Assembly: GCA_945939115.1 (NCBI GenBank) | Contig: CAMEVC010000002.1 | Coordinates: forward strand, 1-64,000 | DNA from: an uncultured Eubacterium sp. | GTDB lineage: Bacteria > Bacillota > Clostridia > Lachnospirales > Lachnospiraceae | Length of the DNA: 64,000 bases | Direction: 5' to 3' | Shown: positions 11,950 through 20,236 of the stretch, piece by piece | Layout: each line of letters starts with the position of its first letter | Numbering within the stretch: position 1 is the stretch's first letter | Made by a program: the position numbers and the translations under genes | Notes under the pieces: model-generated | Database searches by the model: none | The model's input: only the letters and a program-made list of their open reading frames with translations | What the model was told of the DNA's origin: nothing

Positions 11950-12453
11950 TTATGCAACTTCCTCGTTCTTCTCAGCGATCTGCTTAATAACACGAGCAAA
12001 GTTTGTAATAGGTGACTGGATACTTCCAAGGAACTTGGAAATAAGCTCTTCTCTTGAAGGAATTGTAGCGATTGTAGCAATTCCTGCTGCATCGTAGTAT
12101 GTTCCCTCAACAACGCCACACTTTAACTCAAGAGCGTCTGCAGTCTTAGCAAAATTAGCTAAAATTCTTGCAGGTGCTGTAGCATCTGTCTTGCAGAATG
12201 CAATAGCGTTAGTGCCTTCAAGTGTATCAGCGATAGACTCAAACTCTGTACCAGCAATAACTCTCTTTACTAAAGTGTTCTTATAAACCTTATAAACAAC
12301 TCCAGCTTCTCTTAACTGCTTACGAAGCTGTGTATCCTGCTCTACTGTAAGACCACTGTAATTAACAACAACAACGCCCTGGGCGCCATCGAAATTAGCT
12401 TTGATCTCATCAATAGTAGATGTCTTAAGGCCTACATTCTTTAAAATAGCCAT
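11950..12453 (-). CDS. rplJ: 50S ribosomal protein L10
   Basis: Anchors the L7/L12 dimers on 23S rRNA, 167 residues, normal length. The N-terminus MAILKNVGLKTSTIDEIKAN and the block GVVVVNYSGLTVEQDTQLRK fit the family. AGGAGGTAATTATTC precedes the ATG. It is first gene of an rplJ-rplL unit with its own promoter and an L10 leader, through which excess L10(L12)4 is known to repress the operon in Firmicutes. Confidence 0.97.
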   Translation of the reverse strand: MAILKNVGLKTSTIDEIKANFDGAQGVVVVNYSGLTVEQDTQLRKQLREAGVVYKVYKNTLVKRVIAGTEFESIADTLEGTNAIAFCKTDATAPARILANFAKTADALELKCGVVEGTYYDAAGIATIATIPSREELISKFLGSIQSPITNFARVIKQIAEKNEEVA

Positions 12454-12704
12454 GAATAATTACCTCCTGTTAGATTCTTGCCTCCTGCGAGGCGATTTTG
12501 CCTAAATGAAGATTATTCGCCTATAGTTTCACTACAAACAAAACCCTCTCCGCCAAAGACAGAGAGGGAATAATTAATCAAATCCTTTAATCCTCGGTAG
12601 GCGTTTTACCTTTAACCCGAATACTCACTGCAGTCATACTGCATCAAAGAATTCAGGACCTGCTGTCTACGGCAAAATATTATGTGCAGCTAAGCTGCTC
12701 ACAA
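12454..12704 (-). ncRNA. L10 leader with attenuator upstream of rplJ
   Basis: About 250 bases of transcribed leader between the rplJL promoter and rplJ. It contains the features of the Firmicutes ribosomal L10 leader family: GTAGACAGCAGGTCC (around 12660-12674), a paired arm with ATGCAGTATGACTGCAG, and CCTACCGAGGATTAAAGG (12583-12600). Downstream is an intrinsic attenuator, CCCTCTC...GGAGAGGG (12544-12568), followed by TTTTGTTTG. The family function is autoregulation by L10. The identification rests on these motifs and the position. Confidence 0.8.
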
Positions 12705-12710
12705 GTCGAT

Positions 12711-12739
12711 AGTATACTATCAAAATATATTGATGTCAA
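12711..12739 (-). promoter_or_regulatory. Consensus sigma-A promoter of rplJL
   Basis: Minus strand: -35 TTGACA (12734-12739), 17 bases, -10 TATACT (12711-12716), matching the rpsL promoter exactly in both boxes. It starts within 30 bases of the rplA stop, so rplJL can be expressed independently of rplKA. Confidence 0.85.
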
Positions 12740-12767
12740 CCGTTTTATATCAGAAAATTAATTCTGA

Positions 12768-13463
12768 TTAACCCACATACTTAGCTGTGCTTATCTTAAC
12801 ACCAGGGCCCATTGTAGAAGTGAGAACTACACTTCTAAGATAAGCTCCCTTAAGTGAAGATGGCTTAGCCTTAACGATTGCATCCATAATAGCCTGGAAG
12901 TTGTCTGATAACTGCTCCTCTGTAAATGAAGCCTTACCAATTGGCACGTGAATGATATTAGTCTTATCAAGTCTGTACTCAATCTTACCAGCCTTGATAT
13001 CATTAACAGCTTTTGTTACATCCATAGTAACTGTACCAGCCTTAGGGTTTGGCATTAATCCCTTAGGACCAAGTACACGACCAAGACGACCTACAACACC
13101 CATCATATCCGGAGTTGCTACAACAACATCAAACTCAAACCAGTTGTCGTTCTGAATCTTAGGAATAAGCTCCTCGCCGCCAACGAAATCTGCTCCAGCT
13201 GCAAGAGCCTCATCAGCCTTAGCACCCTTAGCAAATACTAAAACACGAACAGACTTACCTGTTCCGTGTGGAAGAACAACAGCTCCTCTGATCTGCTGCT
13301 CAGCGTGACGTCCATCACAACCTGTTCTGATATGTGCTTCGATTGTCTCATCGAATTTAGCAGTAGCGTTCTTCTTTACTAATGAGATAGCGTCTGCTAC
13401 TTCGTATAATGTCTGGCGGTCAATATTCTTGGCTGCCTCAACGTATTTCTTTCCTCTTTTCAT
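12768..13463 (-). CDS. rplA: 50S ribosomal protein L1
   Basis: Builds the L1 stalk that moves with the E-site tRNA; 231 residues. The start [16 protein letters not shown] is preferred because AGGAGG lies 8 bases before it; an upstream in-frame ATG adds 17 non-conserved residues without a ribosome site. The signature [20 protein letters not shown] is present around residues 120-142. It lies 74 bases after rplK in the standard rplK-rplA pair. Confidence 0.97.
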   Translation of the reverse strand: MKRGKKYVEAAKNIDRQTLYEVADAISLVKKNATAKFDETIEAHIRTGCDGRHAEQQIRGAVVLPHGTGKSVRVLVFAKGAKADEALAAGADFVGGEELIPKIQNDNWFEFDVVVATPDMMGVVGRLGRVLGPKGLMPNPKAGTVTMDVTKAVNDIKAGKIEYRLDKTNIIHVPIGKASFTEEQLSDNFQAIMDAIVKAKPSSLKGAYLRSVVLTSTMGPGVKISTAKYVG

Positions 13464-13537
13464 TATAAACCTCCTAGTGGTAATATCGGAAGGATTCCAT
13501 CTTTCCTCCCACAATAATCAAGAATCAAATGTGTAGA

Positions 13538-13963
13538 TTAGTCCTCTACAACGATACCCATACTCTTAGCTGTTCCTTCTATCATAGAAGTAGCTGCCTC
13601 AATAGATGCAGCGTTAAGATCTGGCATCTTAAGCTCAGCAATCTTCTGAACCTCTGCTCTCTTAATTGTAGCAACCTTATTCTTGTTAGGTACGCCTGAT
13701 CCTGACTTAATATTGCAAGCCTTCTTAAGAAGTACTGCTGCAGGTGGAGTCTTTGTAATAAAGCTGAAGCTTCTATCAGCATAAACCGTAATAACTACAG
13801 GTATGATAAGATCTCCCTGATCTGCTGTCTTAGCATTGAACTGCTTTGTGAATTCTACGATGTTAACACCATGCTGACCAAGTGCTGGACCAACTGGTGG
13901 AGCTGGTGTAGCCTTGCCGGCAGGAATCTGTAATTTAATATATCCTGTTACTTTCTTTGCCAT
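13538..13963 (-). CDS. rplK: 50S ribosomal protein L11
   Basis: Part of the GTPase-associated centre, 141 residues, standard length. The start [20 protein letters not shown] is preferred (AGGAGGTGCC upstream) over an in-frame ATG 29 codons earlier that falls in the nusG-rplK gap. The [15 protein letters not shown] motif and the C-terminal rRNA-binding GTAKSMGI block are intact. Confidence 0.97.
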   Translation of the reverse strand: MAKKVTGYIKLQIPAGKATPAPPVGPALGQHGVNIVEFTKQFNAKTADQGDLIIPVVITVYADRSFSFITKTPPAAVLLKKACNIKSGSGVPNKNKVATIKRAEVQKIAELKMPDLNAASIEAATSMIEGTAKSMGIVVED

Positions 13964-14051
13964 TTTGGCACCTCCTAAAAATAAATGTGGTAATTGGCGA
14001 CCCGCAATAGAATCATTCAGGTCTCCCACGTCCCAGGATCGGGACTGCATC

Positions 14052-14588
14052 TTATAATAACTTCACATCTGTGAAATCAATTTCGACCGGTGTTTCACGA
14101 CCGAACATCTCAACATTAATTGTAAGACACTGCTTACTGTCATTAATATTGGTAATCTCACCAACTGTATCCTCCCAGGCACCTGAGAGAATCATAACCT
14201 TATCACCGACCTTGCCGGCAAACTGGATAACAGGCTTAACTTCCTGCTCTTCCTCAAGGCTTATGCCGAGATTCTTAATCTCTGTTGGTGTAAGTGGCAC
14301 TGGCTTAGACCCAGGGCCTACAAAACCTGTAACGCCTCTTGTGTTTCTGACAACATACCAGCTGTCATCATTCATAACCATCTTCACAAGAACGTATCCA
14401 GGAAACATTTTCTTCTGAGCAGCTTTCTTAGAGCCATCCTTAATCTCCACTACTGTTTCAAGTGGAACGATAACTTCAAGAATCTGATCGTGAAGATTTC
14501 TGTTTTCAACTGTCTTCTCAATGTTAGCCTTAACCTTATTCTCATAGCCAGAATAAGTATGAACTACATACCATTTTGCGTCATCCAT
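14052..14588 (-). CDS. nusG: Transcription termination/antitermination factor NusG
   Basis: Binds the RNA polymerase clamp and affects pausing and termination; 178 residues. The NGN domain starts [11 protein letters not shown] and includes FPGYVLVKM (about 65-75) and GVTGFVG. The KOW domain begins near [12 protein letters not shown] (about 124-137). It is separated by 15 bases from secE and by 88 bases from rplK, in the conserved secE-nusG-rplKA order. Confidence 0.97.
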   Translation of the reverse strand: MDDAKWYVVHTYSGYENKVKANIEKTVENRNLHDQILEVIVPLETVVEIKDGSKKAAQKKMFPGYVLVKMVMNDDSWYVVRNTRGVTGFVGPGSKPVPLTPTEIKNLGISLEEEQEVKPVIQFAGKVGDKVMILSGAWEDTVGEITNINDSKQCLTINVEMFGRETPVEIDFTDVKLL

Positions 14589-14603
14589 ATAATCACCTAT
14601 TCC

Positions 14604-14807
14604 TTATTTTACAATGAACTCAATTCCAAAGCGGACGATAAGGTCCACAACTGCAATGATTACACCTAATAATACGGATACAACTAAAACAGCTCCAGTT
14701 TCCTTTGTAAGTGACTTACGGTCTGGCCAAATAATCTTTGAAAATTCAGCTTTCAACCCTTTGAACCAGTTCTTTTTCTGCTTCTTAGCTTTTACAGTAT
14801 CACCCAT
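14604..14807 (-). CDS. secE: Protein translocase subunit SecE
   Basis: Small essential clamp of the SecYEG channel, 67 residues, the short Gram-positive form. A Lys-rich N-terminal stretch (KAKKQKKNWFKGLKAEFSKI) leads to KSLTKETGAV and a single transmembrane helix (about residues 38-65, rich in Val/Leu/Ile). It lies between rpmG and nusG. Confidence 0.95.
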   Translation of the reverse strand: MGDTVKAKKQKKNWFKGLKAEFSKIIWPDRKSLTKETGAVLVVSVLLGVIIAVVDLIVRFGIEFIVK

Positions 14808-14829
14808 GAAATACTCCTCACTGTACTAA

Positions 14830-14979
14830 TTACTTTGTTTCCTTGTGTAATGTGTGTGATTTACAGAACTTACAATACTTCTTAGTTTCCATTCTGTCCG
14901 GATGAGCTTTCTTTTCCTTAGTCATGTTGTAATTGCGCTGTTTACACTCAGTACATGCCAATGTTATCTTTACTCGCAC
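14830..14979 (-). CDS. rpmG: 50S ribosomal protein L33
   Basis: 49 residues, begins with GTG (14977-14979) five bases after GGAGGTGG. It reads [17 protein letters not shown] and ends [13 protein letters not shown]. The two CxxC pairs (CTEC, CKFC) show the zinc-binding L33 form. It heads the rpmG-secE-nusG transcript, the usual Firmicutes arrangement, 22 bases before secE. Confidence 0.95.
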   Translation of the reverse strand: MRVKITLACTECKQRNYNMTKEKKAHPDRMETKKYCKFCKSHTLHKETK

Positions 14980-15103
14980 AACTTCCACCTCCAATTATTA
15001 TTTTTGTAGGTGTTAAAACACCAATTGGTTTCTTTGCAGCCACATCAATGTTGGGTTGTTGATTTCAAGGCACGCAAAAAAGACCGCTTCCATAGCCGCT
15101 CTA

Positions 15104-15132
15104 ATATAACATAGCATAATCCAACTCGTCAA
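15104..15132 (-). promoter_or_regulatory. Promoter of rpmG-secE-nusG-rplKA
   Basis: Minus strand: -35 TTGACG (15127-15132), 17 bases, -10 TTATAT (15104-15109). The leader to rpmG is about 115 bases and contains a short GGTGTT/AACACC hairpin near 15010-15023. It is a weaker match than the other ribosomal promoters here, but the only candidate noticed. Confidence 0.6.
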
Positions 15133-15179
15133 CAACTTTTTTAATAAAAATATAGTGACAAAAAATACACTTCATATTA

Positions 15180-15206
15180 TAATATTTGTACAAATACATA
15201 CGATAT
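15180..15206 (+). promoter_or_regulatory. Candidate sigma-28 promoter for the FliD-like gene
   Basis: TAAT (15180-15183), 15 bases, TACGATAT (15199-15206). The Gram-positive flagellar consensus is TAAA-15-GCCGATAT, so the CGATAT core and the spacing fit and the first two bases of the -10 do not. The start would be about 55 bases before the gene. It is the weakest match of the flagellar promoters in this window. Confidence 0.4.
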
Positions 15207-15268
15207 ATATAAGGAAAGGGAATTCCTTATCTTTTCTTAAGATTATTACAGACAAGGAGGTGACTGTT

Positions 15269-16600
15269 ATGATCAGCAGCGTGTACAGCTATTATCTTGC
15301 CCAGTATGGGCATAAGACTTACTCGAAGTACGACTCGCACACAAAAGCACAATTAAAGAATACATACAGCAGAGTGCTGAAATCTAACAGCCGCACTCCA
15401 ACTTATAAGACAGATATGTCTGAGGCTGCACAGAAATATGCGATAGACTTAAAGGAGAACGCCAGAGAGCTGAGCAATATTGCCAACGAGTTATCCGGCA
15501 GCGACGGTCAGGGTATGGCATTTAAGAAATCCGCCGTATCGAGCAACTCAGAATCCGTTTCGGCAGCATTTATTGGCGACAGTTCATCACCTGACAGCAA
15601 CGGCTTTGAAGTGGAAGTAAAACAGCTTGCAGCAAGCCAGATTAACAGGGGCAATGCACTGCAGCCTAACAGCCGCATCGTAGAACCCGGAGATTATTCC
15701 TTTGACCTCAATATCAACAATCTCACTTACGAATTCCAGTTCACCGTGGATGAAAGTGAGAGCAATTCAGATATACAGAACAAGCTTGCAAGGCTTATCA
15801 ACCGTTCTAACATCGGTCTTACGGCAGCGGTTGAAGAGGACAGCCTCGGAAATACCGCTCTCTCCATAGAGTCAGACATGACAGGAATAACCGGTATTAA
15901 GCCTACTATATTTAATATCAGGCCTAATAACGATATGCAGACAGATAATCCTGATTATGTAGAGGGGTTTGATCAGCCAACTATGGTAAAGAATACAGAG
16001 TTCATCAACACATTTGGATTAGACAGAGTAACACAGTATCCGGGCAATGCAATATTCTCAATCAATGGAGAGGAGCGTTCTTCACCTTCTAATAATATCA
16101 CTATCAACAATGCATTTGCGCTCTCCTTCCACAAGGAGACAGAAGAGCCTGTTACTATCAGCCTTAAGGCTGACACAGATTCTATTGCAGAGAGTATCAC
16201 TGAACTGGTTTCAGGCTACAACAATCTTGTATCCATAGCTGCGGATAAGAATAATGACCAGTTTAAAGGTAACGAAAAGCTCAAGAATGAATTTGTAAAG
16301 ATTGCCAAAGCATACCAGCCACAGCTCGAGAAAAACGGACTTTCCATCGGTGATAACGGTTCTATCGAATTAAACCGCGATGCCATACTTAAGGCGGCAG
16401 GAGATGGTTCTCTTGGTGATGTTTTCAACGCACTCGACTCCTTCAAGAAGTCAGTACAGAGAAAAGCCGAAGACATTGCCATTAACCCGATGAACTATGT
16501 TAACAATAAAATAGTGGCCTATAAGAACCCGGCAAGACCTGTTAATGACCCTTACAATCTTTCCGCATATTCAGGAATGATGTTCAATGGATATATCTGA
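15269..16600 (+). CDS. FliD-like (filament cap-like) protein
   Basis: 443 residues from ATG 15269, chosen because AAGGAGGTGACTGTT lies directly before it; an earlier in-frame ATG lacks a ribosome site. Weak but consistent resemblance to FliD: a region FEVEVKQLAASQINRG (about 120-135) like the FliD N-terminal domain, INRSNIGLTAAVEED and TALSIESDMTG like its middle repeats, and VSGYNNLVS (about 320) like the C-terminal coiled part. The hydrophobic N-terminus of canonical FliD is replaced by a Tyr-rich segment (SSVYSYYLAQYG). A full fliD exists at 51959-54073, so this is a divergent paralogue, possibly a cap for a second filament type or a structural accessory. It is the only plus-strand gene before 20 kb. 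Confidence 0.6.
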   Translation: MISSVYSYYLAQYGHKTYSKYDSHTKAQLKNTYSRVLKSNSRTPTYKTDMSEAAQKYAIDLKENARELSNIANELSGSDGQGMAFKKSAVSSNSESVSAAFIGDSSSPDSNGFEVEVKQLAASQINRGNALQPNSRIVEPGDYSFDLNINNLTYEFQFTVDESESNSDIQNKLARLINRSNIGLTAAVEEDSLGNTALSIESDMTGITGIKPTIFNIRPNNDMQTDNPDYVEGFDQPTMVKNTEFINTFGLDRVTQYPGNAIFSINGEERSSPSNNITINNAFALSFHKETEEPVTISLKADTDSIAESITELVSGYNNLVSIAADKNNDQFKGNEKLKNEFVKIAKAYQPQLEKNGLSIGDNGSIELNRDAILKAAGDGSLGDVFNALDSFKKSVQRKAEDIAINPMNYVNNKIVAYKNPARPVNDPYNLSAYSGMMFNGYI

Positions 16601-16666
16601 CAGTTGAGAGATAAAATGTGTAATGTGTCATAGCTGATTTCTATATAGCGTGAGCCTATCACGCAG

Positions 16667-16716
16667 GACACCCGCCAGCCGATTAATATAATCGAAACTG
16701 GCGGGTGTCTTTATTG
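16667..16716 (+). terminator. Strong terminator after the FliD-like gene
   Basis: Perfect 12-bp stem GACACCCGCCAG/CTGGCGGGTGTC (16667-16678 with 16698-16709) followed by TTTATT on the plus strand. It lies between convergent genes. The T tract is better for the plus-strand gene. Confidence 0.85.
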
Positions 16717-16739
16717 TTGATTGCTGATTGTCATATTAA

Positions 16740-17108
16740 TTAAGCCGCAGCTACAATATTGTCTGCCTCTGCCTTAAAATCTTCAACGAACTTAAGGATT
16801 CCCTTGAATGCCTCTGCTTTCTCTGTATCATTATCTGCTTTATTAGCTTCATTAAGTCTTATAACAGATTTATTAACCTCGTTCTGGTCAATAACATCAC
16901 CTGATAAATTAATTATATCCTTAGTGCTTCTGTACACAGCAAATATCCACTCAAGCCCCTGTAATACACTGTGCATATATTCATCTGTGTCTGCCGCCTT
17001 ATTTCCCTCATATTCCTTAATAAGTCCCTTGAGCGCCCGAATCATTCTTCCACACATAGGACTTGCTGCCTGAAGTGCCTCTACCTGTTCCAACTGTTCA
17101 TTACTCAT
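16740..17108 (-). CDS. Small acidic helical protein, paralogue 1, function unknown
   Basis: 122 residues, predicted soluble and mostly helical, with no signal peptide or cysteine pair. I do not recognise a named family. It is clearly related to the next gene (17147-17506): both share the layout of an N-terminal helix with a Met-Ile pair (RMIRALKGL here), a central LEWIFAVYRSTKDI/LNWLFEVYNGTRTL block, then a charged NEAVKDL-like helix. It follows that gene by 38 bases and should be co-transcribed from the sigma-28 promoter at 17611-17637. A flagellar role (secreted subunit or export chaperone) is inferred only from the promoter and neighbourhood. Confidence 0.55.
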   Translation of the reverse strand: MSNEQLEQVEALQAASPMCGRMIRALKGLIKEYEGNKAADTDEYMHSVLQGLEWIFAVYRSTKDIINLSGDVIDQNEVNKSVIRLNEANKADNDTEKAEAFKGILKFVEDFKAEADNIVAAA

Positions 17109-17146
17109 ATCAAATGTACCTCACTTTCATTATTATAATTATGAAA

Positions 17147-17506
17147 TTAAATATATCTGCTGCCAGCTTCACGAAGCTCTTTAACAAATTCTGCCAGTCT
17201 GACCAGCGCTTTTGATAATGCCATATCATCATTATCGCTTACAGCGTCAGACAAATCCTTTACCGCTTCATTAACTGATTTCTCATCAATAGATTTACCG
17301 TCTTCATTAATAAGAGTTCTCGTTCCATTATATACTTCAAAAAGCCAGTTAAGTCCCTCAATAATAACATTTACAGCATCATGAGTCTCCGGAAAGCATT
17401 CTCCTGCCAGTTCATCCGAAACCTTCTCAATAGCTCCTATCATCTTCTCACAATACGGAACTGCTTCCTTAAGCACATCTATCTGCTGCTGCCTGATATC
17501 CTCCAT
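17147..17506 (-). CDS. Small acidic helical protein, paralogue 2, function unknown
   Basis: 119 residues from the start MEDIRQQQIDVLKEAVPY; AAAGGTGATAATGTC precedes this ATG, whereas a longer in-frame start at 17587 lies among likely promoter and leader sequence. Same architecture as the paralogue just downstream, with LNWLFEVYNGTRTLIN as the conserved centre. It is the first gene behind a good sigma-28 promoter. Unknown function; the size and helical character resemble small flagellar export chaperones, but no family signature was seen. Confidence 0.6.
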   Translation of the reverse strand: MEDIRQQQIDVLKEAVPYCEKMIGAIEKVSDELAGECFPETHDAVNVIIEGLNWLFEVYNGTRTLINEDGKSIDEKSVNEAVKDLSDAVSDNDDMALSKALVRLAEFVKELREAGSRYI

Positions 17507-17610
17507 GACATTATCACCTTTCTTATAAAACATTTCTGATGGCAGGCCTGCATGCAAAATTAAAACCGATATACATATCACATGCAAGCCCTACAGCACA
17601 TCTGATATAT

Positions 17611-17637
17611 ATATCGGTTTTATCCGAAAAATCTTAA
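17611..17637 (-). promoter_or_regulatory. Sigma-28 (flagellar) promoter of the small paralogue pair
   Basis: Minus strand: TTAA (17634-17637), 15 bases, ACCGATAT (17611-17618). The same TTAA-15-NCCGATAN form occurs before flagellin 1 and flaG in this window, which supports the call. Confidence 0.7.
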
Positions 17638-17658
17638 CCTTAACAAAACATTTATTTA

Positions 17659-19041
17659 CTATCTGATAAATTCACAGACAGCTTCCTCATCAATCTCTCC
17701 GTTCTCTTTTCTCGGAAGCGGTTCTCTTCTTACCACAACCTTCTGAACCTCCCAGCGATAGCCCTTTTTCTCATTATACTTATCAATGCGGCGCTTGAAA
17801 ATATCCTCTGAGGCGCCCTTATCTATCGGCACAATAACCGCTGTAAGCCTGTTTTCATAAAATGTAATATTGCCTTCCGCCACTCCATTCATAGCCGTAA
17901 TCTGTTCATTAGTCCTTATGCGGCTTATCTTCTCTCCGGTAGGAAGCAGAATAATATCAGGATTACGCCTTATAAGTACAAGCCTTCCCTGACTGTTAAT
18001 CCGCCCGTAATCTCCGGTATGGAACACGCCATCCTTTACAACCTCAGCCGTAGTCTTATCGTCTTCACAATAGCCTTTCATAACACATGCCCCGCTAACA
18101 AGGATTTCCCCATCCTCAGCAATAGAAACTGCATCCTTGTCAAATAATGTATAAGAGCCGTCATACAGGTCATTAACTCCGACACATCCTGATGTCTCAG
18201 TCATTCCGTATACATTGTACACATCAAGGTCATTGTCGCACAGATTCTCAAAAAGCCTGAAAGGACAGCTTGCACCACCTATTATCACCTTCTTCAGTTC
18301 CCCATTAAAGCCGTTAATACTTCTTAAATAATCAATCATAGATGGTGTTCCGACCAGTATTGTAGGATTATAATAGTAAGTATCAGCATCAATGTGCCTT
18401 AAACCTCTTCCTATGCACACCTTTGCTCCTTGAAAAAGCGGCCATATAAGGCTGTATATAAGCCCGAATTCATAATGTAATGGAATCTGGGCAAGCACAA
18501 CATCCCGATCTGTGCATTCGACTCTTGCGCTTATAGCTCTGGCGGCATATATTATATTGTCCACCGAGAGTACAACCGGTTTATCACACTCATGAGCCGT
18601 AGCCGTAAACATTATTATATCGCCCTCCACGGTATTCTCATCGTATGCCAGCCCCGTGGTATCATCCTTCTCCGCATTAGGAATAATGATGGAATCCGCG
18701 TCTGAAAGAATATACTGGTTAGTTGATGTAAGCGTATAGTCAACTCTGGTCTTCTTAAGAAGTTCCACCCTTGAATCATGCGGCAGAAAGAAATCAACAA
18801 TCACCAGGTCTTTCCCTGCAATAACTGCTCCAAACATATTGACAATCCATCTGTATGACGCAGGCCCGAATATTGCAATTCTCCTGCCCGGAAACTTCTG
18901 CAGATGCAGTGCCTTCTTCGTGACATCCTCATAAAGCTGTGCATAAGTAATAGTGATAGTATCATACACAACAGCCACTGCATCCGGACGCTTCTTAGCA
19001 TTACTCTCTAATATATTGTAAAATGTATTCTTATCCACCAT
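17659..19041 (-). CDS. AMP-binding (acyl/aryl-CoA synthetase-like) enzyme
   Basis: 460 residues from ATG 19041 (GGATGGAG at the right distance; an alternative ATG at 19053 adds MEKI). Family members adenylate a carboxylic acid and usually pass it to CoA or a carrier. Recognisable motifs: VYGMTETSG (about 285), HTGDYGRI (about 340), and the C-terminal PRKENGEIDE with the catalytic Lys. The phosphate-binding loop, normally STGTTGxPK, reads FTATAHECDKPV (about 150) and so is degenerate. It lies downstream of a GT2 gene in a glycan region. It may activate an acyl group used to decorate a flagellin sugar, or have lost adenylation; the sequence cannot decide. Confidence 0.75.
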   Translation of the reverse strand: MVDKNTFYNILESNAKKRPDAVAVVYDTITITYAQLYEDVTKKALHLQKFPGRRIAIFGPASYRWIVNMFGAVIAGKDLVIVDFFLPHDSRVELLKKTRVDYTLTSTNQYILSDADSIIIPNAEKDDTTGLAYDENTVEGDIIMFTATAHECDKPVVLSVDNIIYAARAISARVECTDRDVVLAQIPLHYEFGLIYSLIWPLFQGAKVCIGRGLRHIDADTYYYNPTILVGTPSMIDYLRSINGFNGELKKVIIGGASCPFRLFENLCDNDLDVYNVYGMTETSGCVGVNDLYDGSYTLFDKDAVSIAEDGEILVSGACVMKGYCEDDKTTAEVVKDGVFHTGDYGRINSQGRLVLIRRNPDIILLPTGEKISRIRTNEQITAMNGVAEGNITFYENRLTAVIVPIDKGASEDIFKRRIDKYNEKKGYRWEVQKVVVRREPLPRKENGEIDEEAVCEFIR

Positions 19042-19100
19042 GATCTTCTCCATCCTTTGATATAATCATATAAATGTTTCATTGAATGCTAATCTATATA

Positions 19101-20120
19101 TTACACTTTTTTAAAATTCTGCGCCACAATATTTAAATCTTCCCTCGAAACATCACAGGCAAGAAGCTGTACCAGCAACTGATAGAACTCCTTCATACAT
19201 CCCCCGATATACGGATTATCCGTACATCCGGGCATAAGCTCTAAAACATCACGCTTTAACTTACAGAACATATCATAAGGAGGATTATCATATCTTAAAC
19301 ATATAACCTTCACCGTTCCAAGATACCATGTAAACAACATATCCAGTTCAAGCTCATCATGAAAATGTTCCCACGCCCCCCGTCTTTTAAGTTCTTCAAG
19401 AAGCATAATATTAGAAGTCATTATGTCTTTGTGATAATCTGCATTCTTCTGCAAAACTGTTGAGTGAGGATTAACGTAATAATGATAAAAAGTCACATCT
19501 ACATATGCAACCCTCTCTGCATACAGATGCAACAGCGTTCCAAAAAAAATATCCTCATACGCAACATTCTCCGGAAAATAAATGTTATTATCAACAATTA
19601 GCGAACGCCTTATAAGCTTATTCCATACGGAATACTGCATAGGCATGTTAACAATAAAATCTTTCCGCAAACCGTCAGAATTGATATTTACACAGTTCAC
19701 CCTTATTCCTGTTTTCTCTGTGTCCTTGACGAAATCACTTCCCCTGTCCCTGATGCTGTTACACACCACAATATCCTGATTATTCTTTACAGCAATATCT
19801 GACATAGTCTTAAACATCTCCGGTTCAACCCAGTCATCGCTGTCAACATATCCTATATACTCTCCACTTGAATAACCTAATCCGATATTTCTTGCCCGGC
19901 CCATCTTGCCATTCTCATCACAATGTACTGCTATCACAAGCTCCGGATACTGCTTTTCCCAGCTCTCAATATGTTCCCATGTCGAATCTTCAGATGCATC
20001 ATCCACAAGAATTATTTCATATTCAGACTTATCAAGAGTCTGGGTCACCAAAGATTCCATACATCTGTCAATATACTGTTCCACATTATAACACGGCACA
20101 ATTACGCTCAGCTTCTTCAT
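19101..20120 (-). CDS. Family 2 glycosyltransferase
   Basis: 339 residues. N-terminal GT-A fold: LSVIVPCYNVEQYID (4-18), ILVDDASEDST (37-47), GRARNIGL and the metal-binding YVDSDDW (91-97). The C-terminal half is helical with a cysteine-containing tail. It is 59 bases upstream of the AMP-binding gene and divergent from the DUF3880 gene at 20237. It shares its plan with the GT2 at 23833-24876. The acceptor is unknown; the context suggests flagellin glycan assembly. Confidence 0.9.
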   Translation of the reverse strand: MKKLSVIVPCYNVEQYIDRCMESLVTQTLDKSEYEIILVDDASEDSTWEHIESWEKQYPELVIAVHCDENGKMGRARNIGLGYSSGEYIGYVDSDDWVEPEMFKTMSDIAVKNNQDIVVCNSIRDRGSDFVKDTEKTGIRVNCVNINSDGLRKDFIVNMPMQYSVWNKLIRRSLIVDNNIYFPENVAYEDIFFGTLLHLYAERVAYVDVTFYHYYVNPHSTVLQKNADYHKDIMTSNIMLLEELKRRGAWEHFHDELELDMLFTWYLGTVKVICLRYDNPPYDMFCKLKRDVLELMPGCTDNPYIGGCMKEFYQLLVQLLACDVSREDLNIVAQNFKKV

Positions 20121-20236
20121 AATTACCGCTCCAATCGTGTATTATATTATGAAAATTATAGCATTTGCAGTAGTAATTGCCAACACAATTAATATATAAT
20201 AAACTATATTCATAAGTAATTTAAGGGAGGTACAGC
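20121..20236. promoter_or_regulatory. Divergent promoter region
   Basis: A 116-base gap between divergent genes. Plus strand: TTGCCA (20177-20182), 17 bases, TAAACT (20200-20205), then GGGAGG before the 20237 gene. Minus strand: a TATAAT near 20140-20145 without a good -35. No CGAT-type flagellar promoter was seen here. Confidence 0.4.

Noticed and set aside
15000-15130. A tRNA gene upstream of rpmG
   Set aside because: No cloverleaf or T-loop motif could be traced; the region holds only the rpmG promoter and leader.
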